Assembly (NCBI RefSeq): GCF_007164725.1
Contig: NZ_AP019697.1
Coordinates: forward strand, 2,318,501 to 2,382,500
Length of the DNA stretch: 64,000 nt
Origin: Dialister hominis
GTDB lineage: Bacteria > Bacillota > Negativicutes > Veillonellales > Dialisteraceae
Direction of reading: 5' to 3'
The notes below the pieces were generated by a model. That model saw only the letters and a program-made list of their open reading frames with translations. It ran no database searches and was not told the origin of the DNA. Below are positions 1 to 6,735 of the stretch, piece by piece. The position numbers and the translations under genes are program-made. Within the stretch, counting starts at the first letter, position 1. The number at the start of each line of letters is the position of its first letter.

Positions 1-2
1 GC

Positions 3-833
3 GGCAAAGTCACCCTCGAACAGGCCCTGATCGATTCCATGAACATCCCGACCATCGACCTCGCCAACCGCGTAGGCATGTCCAAGATCCTGAAAACCGC
101 ACAGGACGCAGGCATTTCCACCCTCGTCATGAGCGGTAAGCAGAACGATGACAACCTCGCAGCAGCCATCGGCGGTCTCACTAACGGCGTCTCCGTCTAC
201 GACATGGCAGAAGCATACTCCGTCTTTGCCAACGACGGCAAACTTATCAAACCAATCGCCGTCCTCAAAGTCGTCGACAGGAACGGCAGCGTCCTCGAAG
301 ACCACACCGGCACACCGGAATCCACACAGGTCATCAATGAAAACGCAGTCTACAAACTGACCTGCATCCTCCAGGAAGTCATTTCCAGAGGCACCGGCGG
401 AAACGCATACATCGGCCGCCCGGCAGCAGGCAAGACAGGCACCACCGACGGTGAACACGACGCATGGTTCGTCGGCTACACCCCGCAGCTCGTCACAGCC
501 GTCTGGATCGGCGACGACACCTCCAGCAACGCAGGCTACACCGGCGGCACCATCCCGGCAGCCATCTGGAGAGACTACATGAAAGCAGCCCTCTCCGGCT
601 ACTCCGTCAAGAACTTCTACATCCCGGAATCCATCCGCCAGCAAATCGAACAGCAGCGCGCAGCCAAAGCAGCCGCTGATGCAGAAGCCAAGAAGAAAGC
701 CGAAGAAGCCAAGAAAGCAGCTGACGCCAAAGCCAAGGACGACAAATCCGCAGGCAGCAAACTCCTCGACCGCATCACAGGCAAGGACGCCAAGACGGAT
801 AATACAGCTGATGCAGCAAAAGATACAAAATAA
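3..833 (+). CDS. Class A penicillin-binding protein (PBP1A-like), C-terminal part
   Basis: The gene is cut by the left window edge; the frame is open from base 3. It encodes the end of a peptidoglycan glycosyltransferase/transpeptidase that polymerises and cross-links murein on the outer face of the cytoplasmic membrane. Seen: the SxN motif (Ser-Met-Asn, bases 36-44), and the KTG motif in AAGKTGTTDGEHDAWFVGYT (KTG at 432-440), both hallmarks of the transpeptidase domain; the sequence after KTG (VTAVWIGDD) is typical of PBP1A. The catalytic SxxK lies upstream of the window. The last ~55 residues are a Lys/Ala/Glu-rich tail (KKKAEEAKKAADAKAKDDKS), probably a disordered or helical extension. A terminator follows immediately. 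The family assignment is firm; the exact paralogue (PBP1A versus PBP2A) is not decidable here. Confidence 0.93.
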   Translation, partial: GKVTLEQALIDSMNIPTIDLANRVGMSKILKTAQDAGISTLVMSGKQNDDNLAAAIGGLTNGVSVYDMAEAYSVFANDGKLIKPIAVLKVVDRNGSVLEDHTGTPESTQVINENAVYKLTCILQEVISRGTGGNAYIGRPAAGKTGTTDGEHDAWFVGYTPQLVTAVWIGDDTSSNAGYTGGTIPAAIWRDYMKAALSGYSVKNFYIPESIRQQIEQQRAAKAAADAEAKKKAEEAKKAADAKAKDDKSAGSKLLDRITGKDAKTDNTADAAKDTK

Positions 834-840
834 GGAAATA

Positions 841-875
841 AAAAAGGACCGCATGAACTTCGCGGTCCTTTTTAC
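841..875 (+). terminator. Rho-independent terminator after PBP gene
   Basis: Stem AAAAGGACCGC / GCGGTCCTTTT with an eight-base loop, followed by a T run. It lies 8 bases after the PBP stop codon. Confidence 0.9.
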
Positions 876-894
876 GTGGAGTGGGGAGGAGGAG

Positions 895-944
895 GGAAAA
901 GGGGCCGTAGGCCGGTCTTGACCTTGCTCCGGGAGGAGAAGTGG
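895..944. repeat. Intergenic mosaic repeat, left half (split by IS3 copy 1)
   Basis: Carries the modules gggccgtaggccggtctt and ccttgctccgggaggagaa that recur at many intergenic sites in the window. The right half resumes at 2670 (ggcggcggagccgacggatg), so the IS3 element sits inside one repeat copy. Confidence 0.75.
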
Positions 945-1006
945 TGCGGATTTGTTAATACAGACAAATAAATATCATAAAAAATCTAATCGTACCTTAA
1001 TCTTAA

Positions 1007-1891
1007 TCATGCAGCCATTGGAGCTGCGTTGAATACTTCCATTGGGGCTAAAAGATGTAATTTGCGCTGAATGCGTTTGTTGTTGTAGAAGTAGATGTAG
1101 CCGTTGATCATGCTTACCACTGCTTTGCGGCTGGTGAATTTACGTGTGTAGTAACGTTCGCGCTTCAGCATTCCCCAGAACCCTTCCATCAGACCGTTGT
1201 CTGCACAGCAGCCTACGCGGGACATGCTGTGAACCAGTCCTGCTTTTTCAACGATCTTATGGAATCCGTTGCTTGTATACTGGAATCCGCGGTCAGTATG
1301 AATCATTGGATGTGCTCCTGGATTCTCTTTAAGCGCCTTTTCCATTGTCTCAAAAGCCAGTGCAGTATTGTTTCTGTCGCCGATGACATAAGAGACAATC
1401 CGACGGTCATGGCCATCAATAATGGCGCTTAAATATAACTTATGCAAAACTCCATCAGCCGTTGTGTATTTGAATTCGGTGACATCCGTCATCCATCTTG
1501 CATTGGATACGCCTGCATCGAAATCACGGTTCAGCAGGTTTTCAAAAATGTACTTTGGATCCTTTGCGTTACGAGTGCAGCCATCGGTCTTGTATTTGAT
1601 CACGGACTTAATATTAAGTATCCGCCTGACACGAAGAACCAGACTGTCACTTACCATAAGGTGGCTCTCGCTATACTTCTTGATCCAATCGTTCATCCGG
1701 CGGTATCCCATATCCGGATATTCCTGATGGATTTTCACGACCTCCTGTGCGACCTTTTCTCTCAGCAGTTCACGGCCGCTCTTAATATGATTCAGCCAGC
1801 CGTAATAAGCTGCCCTGGAGACCTTTGAGAGTCGGCAGAGACTTTCTATGGAGATGTTGGTTTCTTCATGGACTTCTTTTATGGCTTTAAA
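1007..1891 (-). CDS. IS3-family transposase OrfB (DDE integrase), made by -1 frameshift from OrfA
   Basis: The catalytic half of the transposase. The rve-type DDE core is visible: WMTDVTEFKY (first Asp), IHTDRGFQYTS (second Asp), and DNGLMEGFWGMLKRERYY (Glu). Upstream of the first plausible start codon (GTG at 1738) the frame stays open and encodes the expected HTH_21 linker (FKAIKEVHEETNISIESLC...), reaching the overlap with orfA. So the natural product is an OrfAB fusion entered at the slippery heptamer, not a protein that starts at 1738. I give the region from the slip site to the stop. The second copy at 28574 encodes the same protein. Confidence 0.92.
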   Translation of the reverse strand, partial: FKAIKEVHEETNISIESLCRLSKVSRAAYYGWLNHIKSGRELLREKVAQEVVKIHQEYPDMGYRRMNDWIKKYSESHLMVSDSLVLRVRRILNIKSVIKYKTDGCTRNAKDPKYIFENLLNRDFDAGVSNARWMTDVTEFKYTTADGVLHKLYLSAIIDGHDRRIVSYVIGDRNNTALAFETMEKALKENPGAHPMIHTDRGFQYTSNGFHKIVEKAGLVHSMSRVGCCADNGLMEGFWGMLKRERYYTRKFTSRKAVVSMINGYIYFYNNKRIQRKLHLLAPMEVFNAAPMAA

Positions 1892-2610
1892 ATCTCTGAG
1901 AAGGTGAGTAAGGCTGAATCCTTCGAGGAACGCAACCTTTCCTCTATCTCCATCTTTTTTTTTAGCAGGGCAATCTCTGCTATAAGATCCTTCTTCTCTT
2001 CAAGAAGTCTGGCATTCTCCTGACGCAGCCGTTCTTCTTCGGTCCGGGGCGTTTGGAGCCTGATTGGCTTTCCTCTGTAATCCTCAAGACCAACTTCTCC
2101 CATCTCCTTGAACTTTTTTACCCATGTGTAGAGTGTTTGGTAGGACATGTTGTACTTCTTGGCTATCTTGTTGTAATCGCATCCACTGGCGATGCACTCC
2201 TGAACGATTCTGACTCGCTCTTCCTTGACCGATTGCTGGCGTTTGCCCATAAGATCTCCTCCTTCAGAAACGAGGTCTGTCAACTTATGCTCATTATACG
2301 CCTCAATCCATGTTTTAAGGGAGAGAGTGCCGGAAATTCTGTATTTGGCACAGACGGAAAGCATGGAAACGCCGCCTTTAAGATATTCCTTTACGGCCTG
2401 GATCTTCATCTGATTGGAGTAGTAAGACAAATGCTGCCTGGGCCGCAATCCCTTAAAGCCCTCCTCTTTATACCGGAGAACCCATTTTCTGAATGTTATG
2501 CGGCTCATATGAAGATTTTCAGCTGCCTGGGTAATCGTAACACCCTGATAGAGATATGAAGCAATCTGGTCTAACATTTCCTCCGGGGACGCTTTGGTTT
2601 TACATGGCAT
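1879..2610 (-). CDS. IS3-family transposase OrfA (helix-turn-helix protein)
   Basis: A 243-residue DNA-binding subunit that recognises the element ends. Seen: three helix-turn-helix-like segments (around residues 12-50, 66-105 and 130-170, the last with YNKIAKKYNMSYQTLYTWVK) and a C-terminal coiled coil rich in Glu, Leu and Lys (about residues 188-222) typical of OrfA multimerisation. The start ATG has an AGGAGG-like sequence upstream (gaccTCCTaa on the plus strand). The stop overlaps orfB by 13 bases. The length (243 aa) is that of the long IS150/ISL-type OrfA rather than the ~100-aa IS2/IS3 type. Confidence 0.92.
   Translation of the reverse strand: MPCKTKASPEEMLDQIASYLYQGVTITQAAENLHMSRITFRKWVLRYKEEGFKGLRPRQHLSYYSNQMKIQAVKEYLKGGVSMLSVCAKYRISGTLSLKTWIEAYNEHKLTDLVSEGGDLMGKRQQSVKEERVRIVQECIASGCDYNKIAKKYNMSYQTLYTWVKKFKEMGEVGLEDYRGKPIRLQTPRTEEERLRQENARLLEEKKDLIAEIALLKKKMEIEERLRSSKDSALLTFSEILKP
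1885..1891 (-). other. Programmed -1 frameshift slippery heptamer T_TTA_AAG
   Basis: Read on the minus strand in the orfA frame the sequence is ATT TTA AAG. It fits X_XXY_YYZ and after a -1 slip gives TTT AAA, exactly in the orfB frame (RDFKAIKE). The orfA stop follows two codons later. The same heptamer is present in copy 2 at 29452-29458. Confidence 0.8.
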
Positions 2611-2669
2611 AAGAATGACCTCCTAATATATTTATGATATTATTCTGTCTTTCTTGTTGAATCATACCA

Positions 2670-2740
2670 AGGGGGCGGCGGAGCCGACGGATGAGTTGCA
2701 TTTCTTCGAGCTTTAGCTCGGTTGTATGGCTTTTCAATTT
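2670..2740. repeat. Intergenic mosaic repeat, right half (split by IS3 copy 1)
   Basis: Continues the repeat interrupted at 944: ggcggcggagccgacggatg, then agttgcatttcttcgagctt and a tail around tagctcggttgtatggcttt. These match the consensus order of modules at other loci. Confidence 0.75.
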
Positions 2741-2930
2741 CCCCATCTCTCATTTCTCATCCCCAATTTCCTCTTTATCAATAGATTACTTAGAAATCAT
2801 TTATTCCCTTGCATGATTTTTAAGCAGTTACAGAAAAATTCAATAGTATTTAAAAGCCGATAGTATCGTTACTTTTACTGTTTGTCACCCTTAAGAGTAC
2901 TTTTACGGCGCCAATTTTCTTCAAATGTTG

Positions 2931-3617
2931 TATAATAATCATAGGCAACTGCCCGCAGTTTACCTGAAAAGACTGTTCCCAGGGGTGAGTCTTTGGAAGG
3001 GAGAGTGCCCGGTGAGGTTCCTCCGGTATCGTTACCCGGAAGGAAAGCAGCCGATCGCCGACCCGGACAAGGAATAGTCCCCATGAGGCCTAAGCCTCCG
3101 AAACTCTTTTTCGATTGCAGATATACCTGCCGCTTCTCCGAGCATTGTTTGTTTTGTCCGGAGGGGTCCAATGCCTCAATGAAGCTGCCGTATATCCGCC
3201 GGCGCAAGCGTACGCCTCGCAAGCACCGGTCCTCTTTTCCAAAGAAGAATAAGGAAGAAGATGCGAAAGCTCTTTCCTCCCTGCCATCAGGCCAGAGTCA
3301 GGCCGAAAAGCAGCAAGAAGAAACCTTACGTCTCTCCGCCCGTATCGGACGCCAATCTTCCCGCTCCCGCACGCTGTCAGTGCTTCCGTGGAAAAGTCAT
3401 TCATGCCGTCTTTCACGTATCCCGCAGACAAGAGCCAGCCGCTGATGCAGCGGCGCGATGGAATCCGTCTTTCCTCCTTCCAATCGCAAGGGTCTCCTAA
3501 CCCATGCATCTCTTTCGCAGCAGCATAGTTGATATGTTCCTGTGACTAGATCATTCCCAAACTCCAAAAATAAAGAAGCCCTCCCTGCCGGCTGCCATCC
3601 GGTAAGGAGGGTTTTTA
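2931..3617 (+). ncRNA. Candidate large structured non-coding RNA (family not recognised)
   Basis: No frame here encodes a plausible protein, yet the sequence is dense in complementary arms. A TATAAT box lies at 2931-2936 (no good -35 found) and a strong terminator ends at 3617, giving a transcript of about 670 nt. Helices seen: 2947-2951/2956-2960; 2968-2974/2988-2994; GAGGC hairpin 3085-3098; a long irregular arm 3120-3126/3190-3196, 3132-3136/3181-3185 and 3142-3147/3169-3174; 3438-3444/3448-3454; and a long-range pair 3262-3269 (TGCGAAAG)/3512-3519 (CTTTCGCA). The size is in the range of the large ornate RNAs OLE, ROOL and GOLLD, but I cannot assign it. A degenerate non-coding region is the alternative. 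Confidence 0.45.
3580..3617 (+). terminator. Strong Rho-independent terminator
   Basis: Arms CCCTCCCTGCCGG / CCGGTAAGGAGGG (one wobble, one mismatch) with a seven-base loop, followed by TTTTT. No gene precedes it on the plus strand, which supports transcription of the upstream non-coding region. Confidence 0.85.
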
Positions 3618-3639
3618 CGTGGGAATTGCGTGTGGATGG

Positions 3640-3790
3640 AGGCGAGGATGTGCGGTTTTCCACGAGCAACGCGAGGTTGGCATGTTTTCCCTTTGCGAAG
3701 CAAGGGAGGGTTAACTCCCTCAAACCAGCCTTCGGCTGAAGAAAAACCAGAAAAGCCTGCGCTGCTCGCAGGGCAGGCTCAGCTCCCCCA
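3640..3790. repeat. Intergenic mosaic repeat
   Basis: Modules shared with other loci: cgagcaacgcgagg, a gcgaagcaagggagggttaa segment and cagccttcggctgaagaaaa. No coding content. Confidence 0.65.
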
Positions 3791-3795
3791 CGTAA

Positions 3796-3833
3796 AAGAG
3801 CCATGAAGCGTAAATCTCGCTTCATGGCTCTTT
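3796..3833 (-). terminator. Terminator (bidirectional stem) after the LMW-phosphatase-like gene
   Basis: Perfect stem AAAGAGCCATGAAGCG / CGCTTCATGGCTCTTT with a seven-base loop, 40 bases past the stop of the minus-strand gene at 3874. Confidence 0.85.
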
Positions 3834-3873
3834 CATTTCCACAATTCACTGCTGCAAGGGGGGATGCAGTGAA

Positions 3874-4332
3874 TCATTTCATCCAGCTTGAGAGCTGGTC
3901 GATGAGGCCCTTGCAGGCTGCCTCGGAGGCCTTGATGGCTCCGGCGAAGGTGCCCTCTTCATAAGGGTTCTCAATGTCCCCTTCAAATCCTGCATATTCG
4001 GAGAGCAGGTGGATCTTGTTGTCGACGTCGCCGCCCATAGTATTGAAGAGGGCGGGGTTATCGGGGTTGTCGACGAGAAGGATGAGGTTGTAGTTGTCAT
4101 AAGTCTTCCATTCGAGCGGAATGGGGACTTCGGGGGTGACTGGGAAGCCTGCAGCCTCGAGAGCGTTCTTTCCTTCTTCACAAAGTGGTTCACCTTTGCA
4201 ATCTTCGATTCGGGCACTTTCTGCTTCGATGCGGTCTTCGAGGTCAGCATCCTGAATGAGCTGCCTTGCGATGAAGAGCGCGGCAGGCGGCTGCCCGGTG
4301 CCGGTGTGGGTCAGAAACAGGAGTTTAAACAT
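3874..4332 (-). CDS. Low-molecular-weight protein tyrosine phosphatase-like protein, active site lost
   Basis: A 152-residue protein with the layout of the LMW-PTP/arsenate reductase fold: an N-terminal strand and P-loop region, and a C-terminal IENPYEEG segment followed by the usual amphipathic helix (AIKASEAACKGLIDQL). In the active family the P-loop is CX5R and the general acid lies in a DP motif. Here the aligned loop is FLTHTGTGQPPA: the Cys position is Thr, the Arg position is Gln, and the DP acid is Asn (NP). All three catalytic residues are missing, so I infer a binding or regulatory pseudo-phosphatase. Ribosome site GGAAAGGAG precedes the ATG. The fold assignment is by eye and moderately sure. 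Confidence 0.65.
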   Translation of the reverse strand: MFKLLFLTHTGTGQPPAALFIARQLIQDADLEDRIEAESARIEDCKGEPLCEEGKNALEAAGFPVTPEVPIPLEWKTYDNYNLILLVDNPDNPALFNTMGGDVDNKIHLLSEYAGFEGDIENPYEEGTFAGAIKASEAACKGLIDQLSSWMK

Positions 4333-4445
4333 TGTAAGCTCCTTTCCAAGTGGAACAGAATATAAAGGGGTATGTTTTTAGTATAAAGGAGTTTTGTAAA
4401 GATTGTGTAAAGAAATAAGTAAAGTTATGGGTAAGGAAATGGGGA

Positions 4446-6311
4446 TCAGAGAGCGGCGAGGGCCTCTTTGGCGGGCGCATAGCCCAGGGCTGCGGCTTTC
4501 GTGAGGAGCTGGCGGGCGAGGGGGAGATTTCTTTCTCCGCCAAGTCCCTTTTCAAGGAGCAGGGCTTCGTCGGTCATGCCCGGGGCGGCGATGATGTCGC
4601 CTCTTTCCGCAGATTTCCTGTACCATTTCAATGCAAGGGCATAATCCCTTTCTACACCTGTCCCGTCCTCATAGCATTTCCCGAGGAGGTACTGGCTCGT
4701 GATGTCGCCGTCTTCCGCGCCTTTCTTGAACCAGGAGGCAGTTTCCTTGTCATTCTTCGGGACGCCGCGGCCTTCCTGATAGAGGAGTCCGATGTAGCGG
4801 GCGGCTTTCATGTGGCCTAGCTTGTCAGCTTCCTTGAAATAGGCGAGTGCTTTGGCTGCGTCTTCTTCTGTCTTTCCATTATAGAAACGGAGGCCCTGGC
4901 TTAGGACTTTGCCGGCAATTTCATGCTTCTCTCCCTGGGAAAGGCCGCTTTCGTTGAAGGAAACGGGAGTGTTGTCCAGTGTCTGGAGATAGAGCCAGTC
5001 ACGGATGCCCGGGATATTGTAGGCAAAGGTCCATGTGTACATGTGGTTGCCGTTCTGGAAGACGGTGTAATTGATGGCAGCGTCCTGCTTTTCGATCTGG
5101 CGCACGAGGTCGGCCATGGACTTGGAGTCAGCGTGGCTGTTCCAGAGGGGAGCAGTGGCTACTTTCGTGCCCAGCTTTTCCCAGCGGGAGACAGCGTCGT
5201 TCATGCCCGGATACGCTTTCGTGTCGCCTTCGCTGACGAGGATCCAGAGGTTCTTGTCCTTCAGCGCTTCCATTTCCTGCGTGTTCCACTGGCAGGCGAC
5301 AAGGAACTGTGCGGCAAAGAGGTCCGGATACTTATCGCTGATGGCGATGTTTGCCATGCCGCCCTGGGACTGGCCGGTGCCGTAGATGCGGTTCGTGTCG
5401 ACGGCGTACGTGTTCGTGACATCATGGATGAGATCGGTGACGAGGGTGAGGCCCTTTGTCCAAACGTTTTCATCCGTCGTCATCATGCCGAGGGAGTCGA
5501 CGAGTTCCTGTGGATACTGGACGGCAAGGACGATGGAAGGATGCTTCTTCTGCTCTTCCTCCGATGCCCAGACGGTCGCGCCGTTGCCCTGGACGAGGGT
5601 GATTTTCGGATCGCTGATATTCGTGCTGGCATCCGGGATGAAGACGAGAAGCGGGTAGCTCTTCGATTTGTCATAGCCCTTCGGAAGGTAGAGGTAGTAA
5701 GGGATCGTTGCCTTCAGGGCCGGATCAGTGTAAGTGTGCTTGATGAAACCGGAAATGTCCGGCTCAAGGACGGAAGTGTCCGTATAGACCGTCTTTCCAG
5801 CAGGGATGGTCTCCCCCCCCTTGGCCGTGCGGATCGGGCCGGTCTGCGTGACCTTCACGGAGAGGTCAGGCATGACGCGGTCGCTCTTCATGGACGCATC
5901 ACCGTTCTTGGGGCCTTCCTTTCCTTTGGAGCCGCCCTGCTTAAAGGGCATATCGGACTGCGGATTCGTGTTCTTGATATTGATGATGACATACCTGCCG
6001 GCTTCCGTGGGTTCGCCCGGGGATGCCGTGGTCGCTGCCCAGACGGAGGCGATTTCCTTTCCTTCCACGGAGAAATCTTCCGCAGAGAGGGAAGTTGTCA
6101 GGATTTTCTCAGGATATTCGAGAGCGATTTGGGAGACCTGCTCGCCCCAGCCATAGTTGCGGGCGATGGAAGTGACCGAAGAAACGAGAGGGGCTGCTGT
6201 TTCAGCTGCCGGCGCAGTACTTGCCGGAGCAGGCGCTGCTGCCAGACTTGCGCCGCCTCCCAGAAGACAGAGCGCACATGCCAGTGCGCAGATCATTTTT
6301 TTCTGTTTCAT
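4446..6311 (-). CDS. Secreted alpha/beta-hydrolase (esterase/depolymerase-like) with C-terminal Sel1 repeats
   Basis: 621 residues. A Sec signal peptide (MKQKKMICALACALCLLGGG, Ala-rich cleavage region) sends it to the periplasm or outside. The central domain (about residues 195-460) is an alpha/beta-hydrolase: TIPYYLYLPKGYDKSKSYPL, nucleophile elbow GTGQSQGG with Ser at about 315, and NGNHMYTW supplying a likely His near 435. The C-terminal part (about 480-610) holds Sel1-type repeats such as ARYIGLLYQEGRGVPKNDKE and YLLGKCYEDGTGVERDYALA, which mediate protein contacts. The substrate is unknown; PHB-depolymerase/feruloyl-esterase-like folds share the first part. A run of eight G (coding strand; 5813-5820) encodes residues 164-166 and could slip. 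Divergent from the cyclic-di-GMP gene. Confidence 0.82.
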   Translation of the reverse strand: MKQKKMICALACALCLLGGGASLAAAPAPASTAPAAETAAPLVSSVTSIARNYGWGEQVSQIALEYPEKILTTSLSAEDFSVEGKEIASVWAATTASPGEPTEAGRYVIINIKNTNPQSDMPFKQGGSKGKEGPKNGDASMKSDRVMPDLSVKVTQTGPIRTAKGGETIPAGKTVYTDTSVLEPDISGFIKHTYTDPALKATIPYYLYLPKGYDKSKSYPLLVFIPDASTNISDPKITLVQGNGATVWASEEEQKKHPSIVLAVQYPQELVDSLGMMTTDENVWTKGLTLVTDLIHDVTNTYAVDTNRIYGTGQSQGGMANIAISDKYPDLFAAQFLVACQWNTQEMEALKDKNLWILVSEGDTKAYPGMNDAVSRWEKLGTKVATAPLWNSHADSKSMADLVRQIEKQDAAINYTVFQNGNHMYTWTFAYNIPGIRDWLYLQTLDNTPVSFNESGLSQGEKHEIAGKVLSQGLRFYNGKTEEDAAKALAYFKEADKLGHMKAARYIGLLYQEGRGVPKNDKETASWFKKGAEDGDITSQYLLGKCYEDGTGVERDYALALKWYRKSAERGDIIAAPGMTDEALLLEKGLGGERNLPLARQLLTKAAALGYAPAKEALAAL

Positions 6312-6735
6312 GGATATTCTCCTTTCGAGCGGATGTCTGCTGTCCTCATTGTAGCACCGGGGAATATAAAAAAGTCAAGAGAAATACGTAGGGGAGGAAA
6401 GGAAAGAAATCGGGAGGAAATGGGAGCCATCCGCAGGAAATCCAAAAGTGACCACTCAGCCGAATGATAGAAGTCTTACGGATATAATAAAAAAATAAAA
6501 TAAAAAATCAAAAGTTATAAAAGATTGGTAAGGCACGAAAAATCCCGATTGTATCGGATTTTCTTCGATATCTTTCGTTCTTCCGGCGCGAAACTGGCCG
6601 TTTGAAATAATAGACTATTTACTTATTTTGTCGAAAATATTAAAATAAAAATGAGACATAAGCATTCTTTGTGCAATGCTTATTTGATATATATAAGGAC
6701 GTTCTAGGGTGAACGATTCAAGGCGGTGAATATGG
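6312..6735. promoter_or_regulatory. Divergent intergenic region with a palindromic hairpin
   Basis: 424 bases, AT-rich in the right half. It holds a hairpin ATAAGCATT / AATGCTTAT at 6658-6683, about 50 bases before the cyclic-di-GMP gene, which could be an operator or a leader structure. No gene is seen. The promoters of both flanking genes should lie here, but I cannot pick a convincing -35/-10 pair. Confidence 0.4.

Larger units (their letters stand above)
945..2669 (-). mobile_element. IS3-family insertion sequence (IS150-like), copy 1
   Basis: A 1,725-bp unit that recurs at 28512-30236 with only a few base differences, so both ends can be set by comparison: the copies agree from TGCGGATTTG to TTGAATCATACCA and diverge outside. 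The ends form imperfect inverted repeats (both run into AATATCATAA internally). It carries orfA and orfB on the minus strand with a frameshift site. The left flank is gaagtgg and the right flank is agggggc, an imperfect match to a short target duplication. The near identity of the two copies implies recent transposition. Confidence 0.93.

Noticed and set aside
3046-3062. SRP RNA (ffs) suggested by ccggaaggaaagcagcc
   Set aside because: The motif resembles the SRP helix 8 tip but has an extra A, and the required 5' partner strand (GTCAGG) is missing.
3455-3490. RNase P RNA on the minus strand suggested by ggaggaaagacggattcc
   Set aside because: The universal GAGGAAAGTCCGGGC core is not matched and no ACAGAA-type 3' element is present.
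2993-3509. Open frames of 79-150 codons on both strands of the 2.9-3.6 kb region
   Set aside because: Arg/Ser/Pro-rich nonsense composition, overlapping in several phases; the sequence looks structural rather than coding.
4923-6467. 514-codon frame antisense to the esterase gene
   Set aside because: Low-complexity Arg/Asp/Gly/Val composition, no family features; shadow of the real gene.
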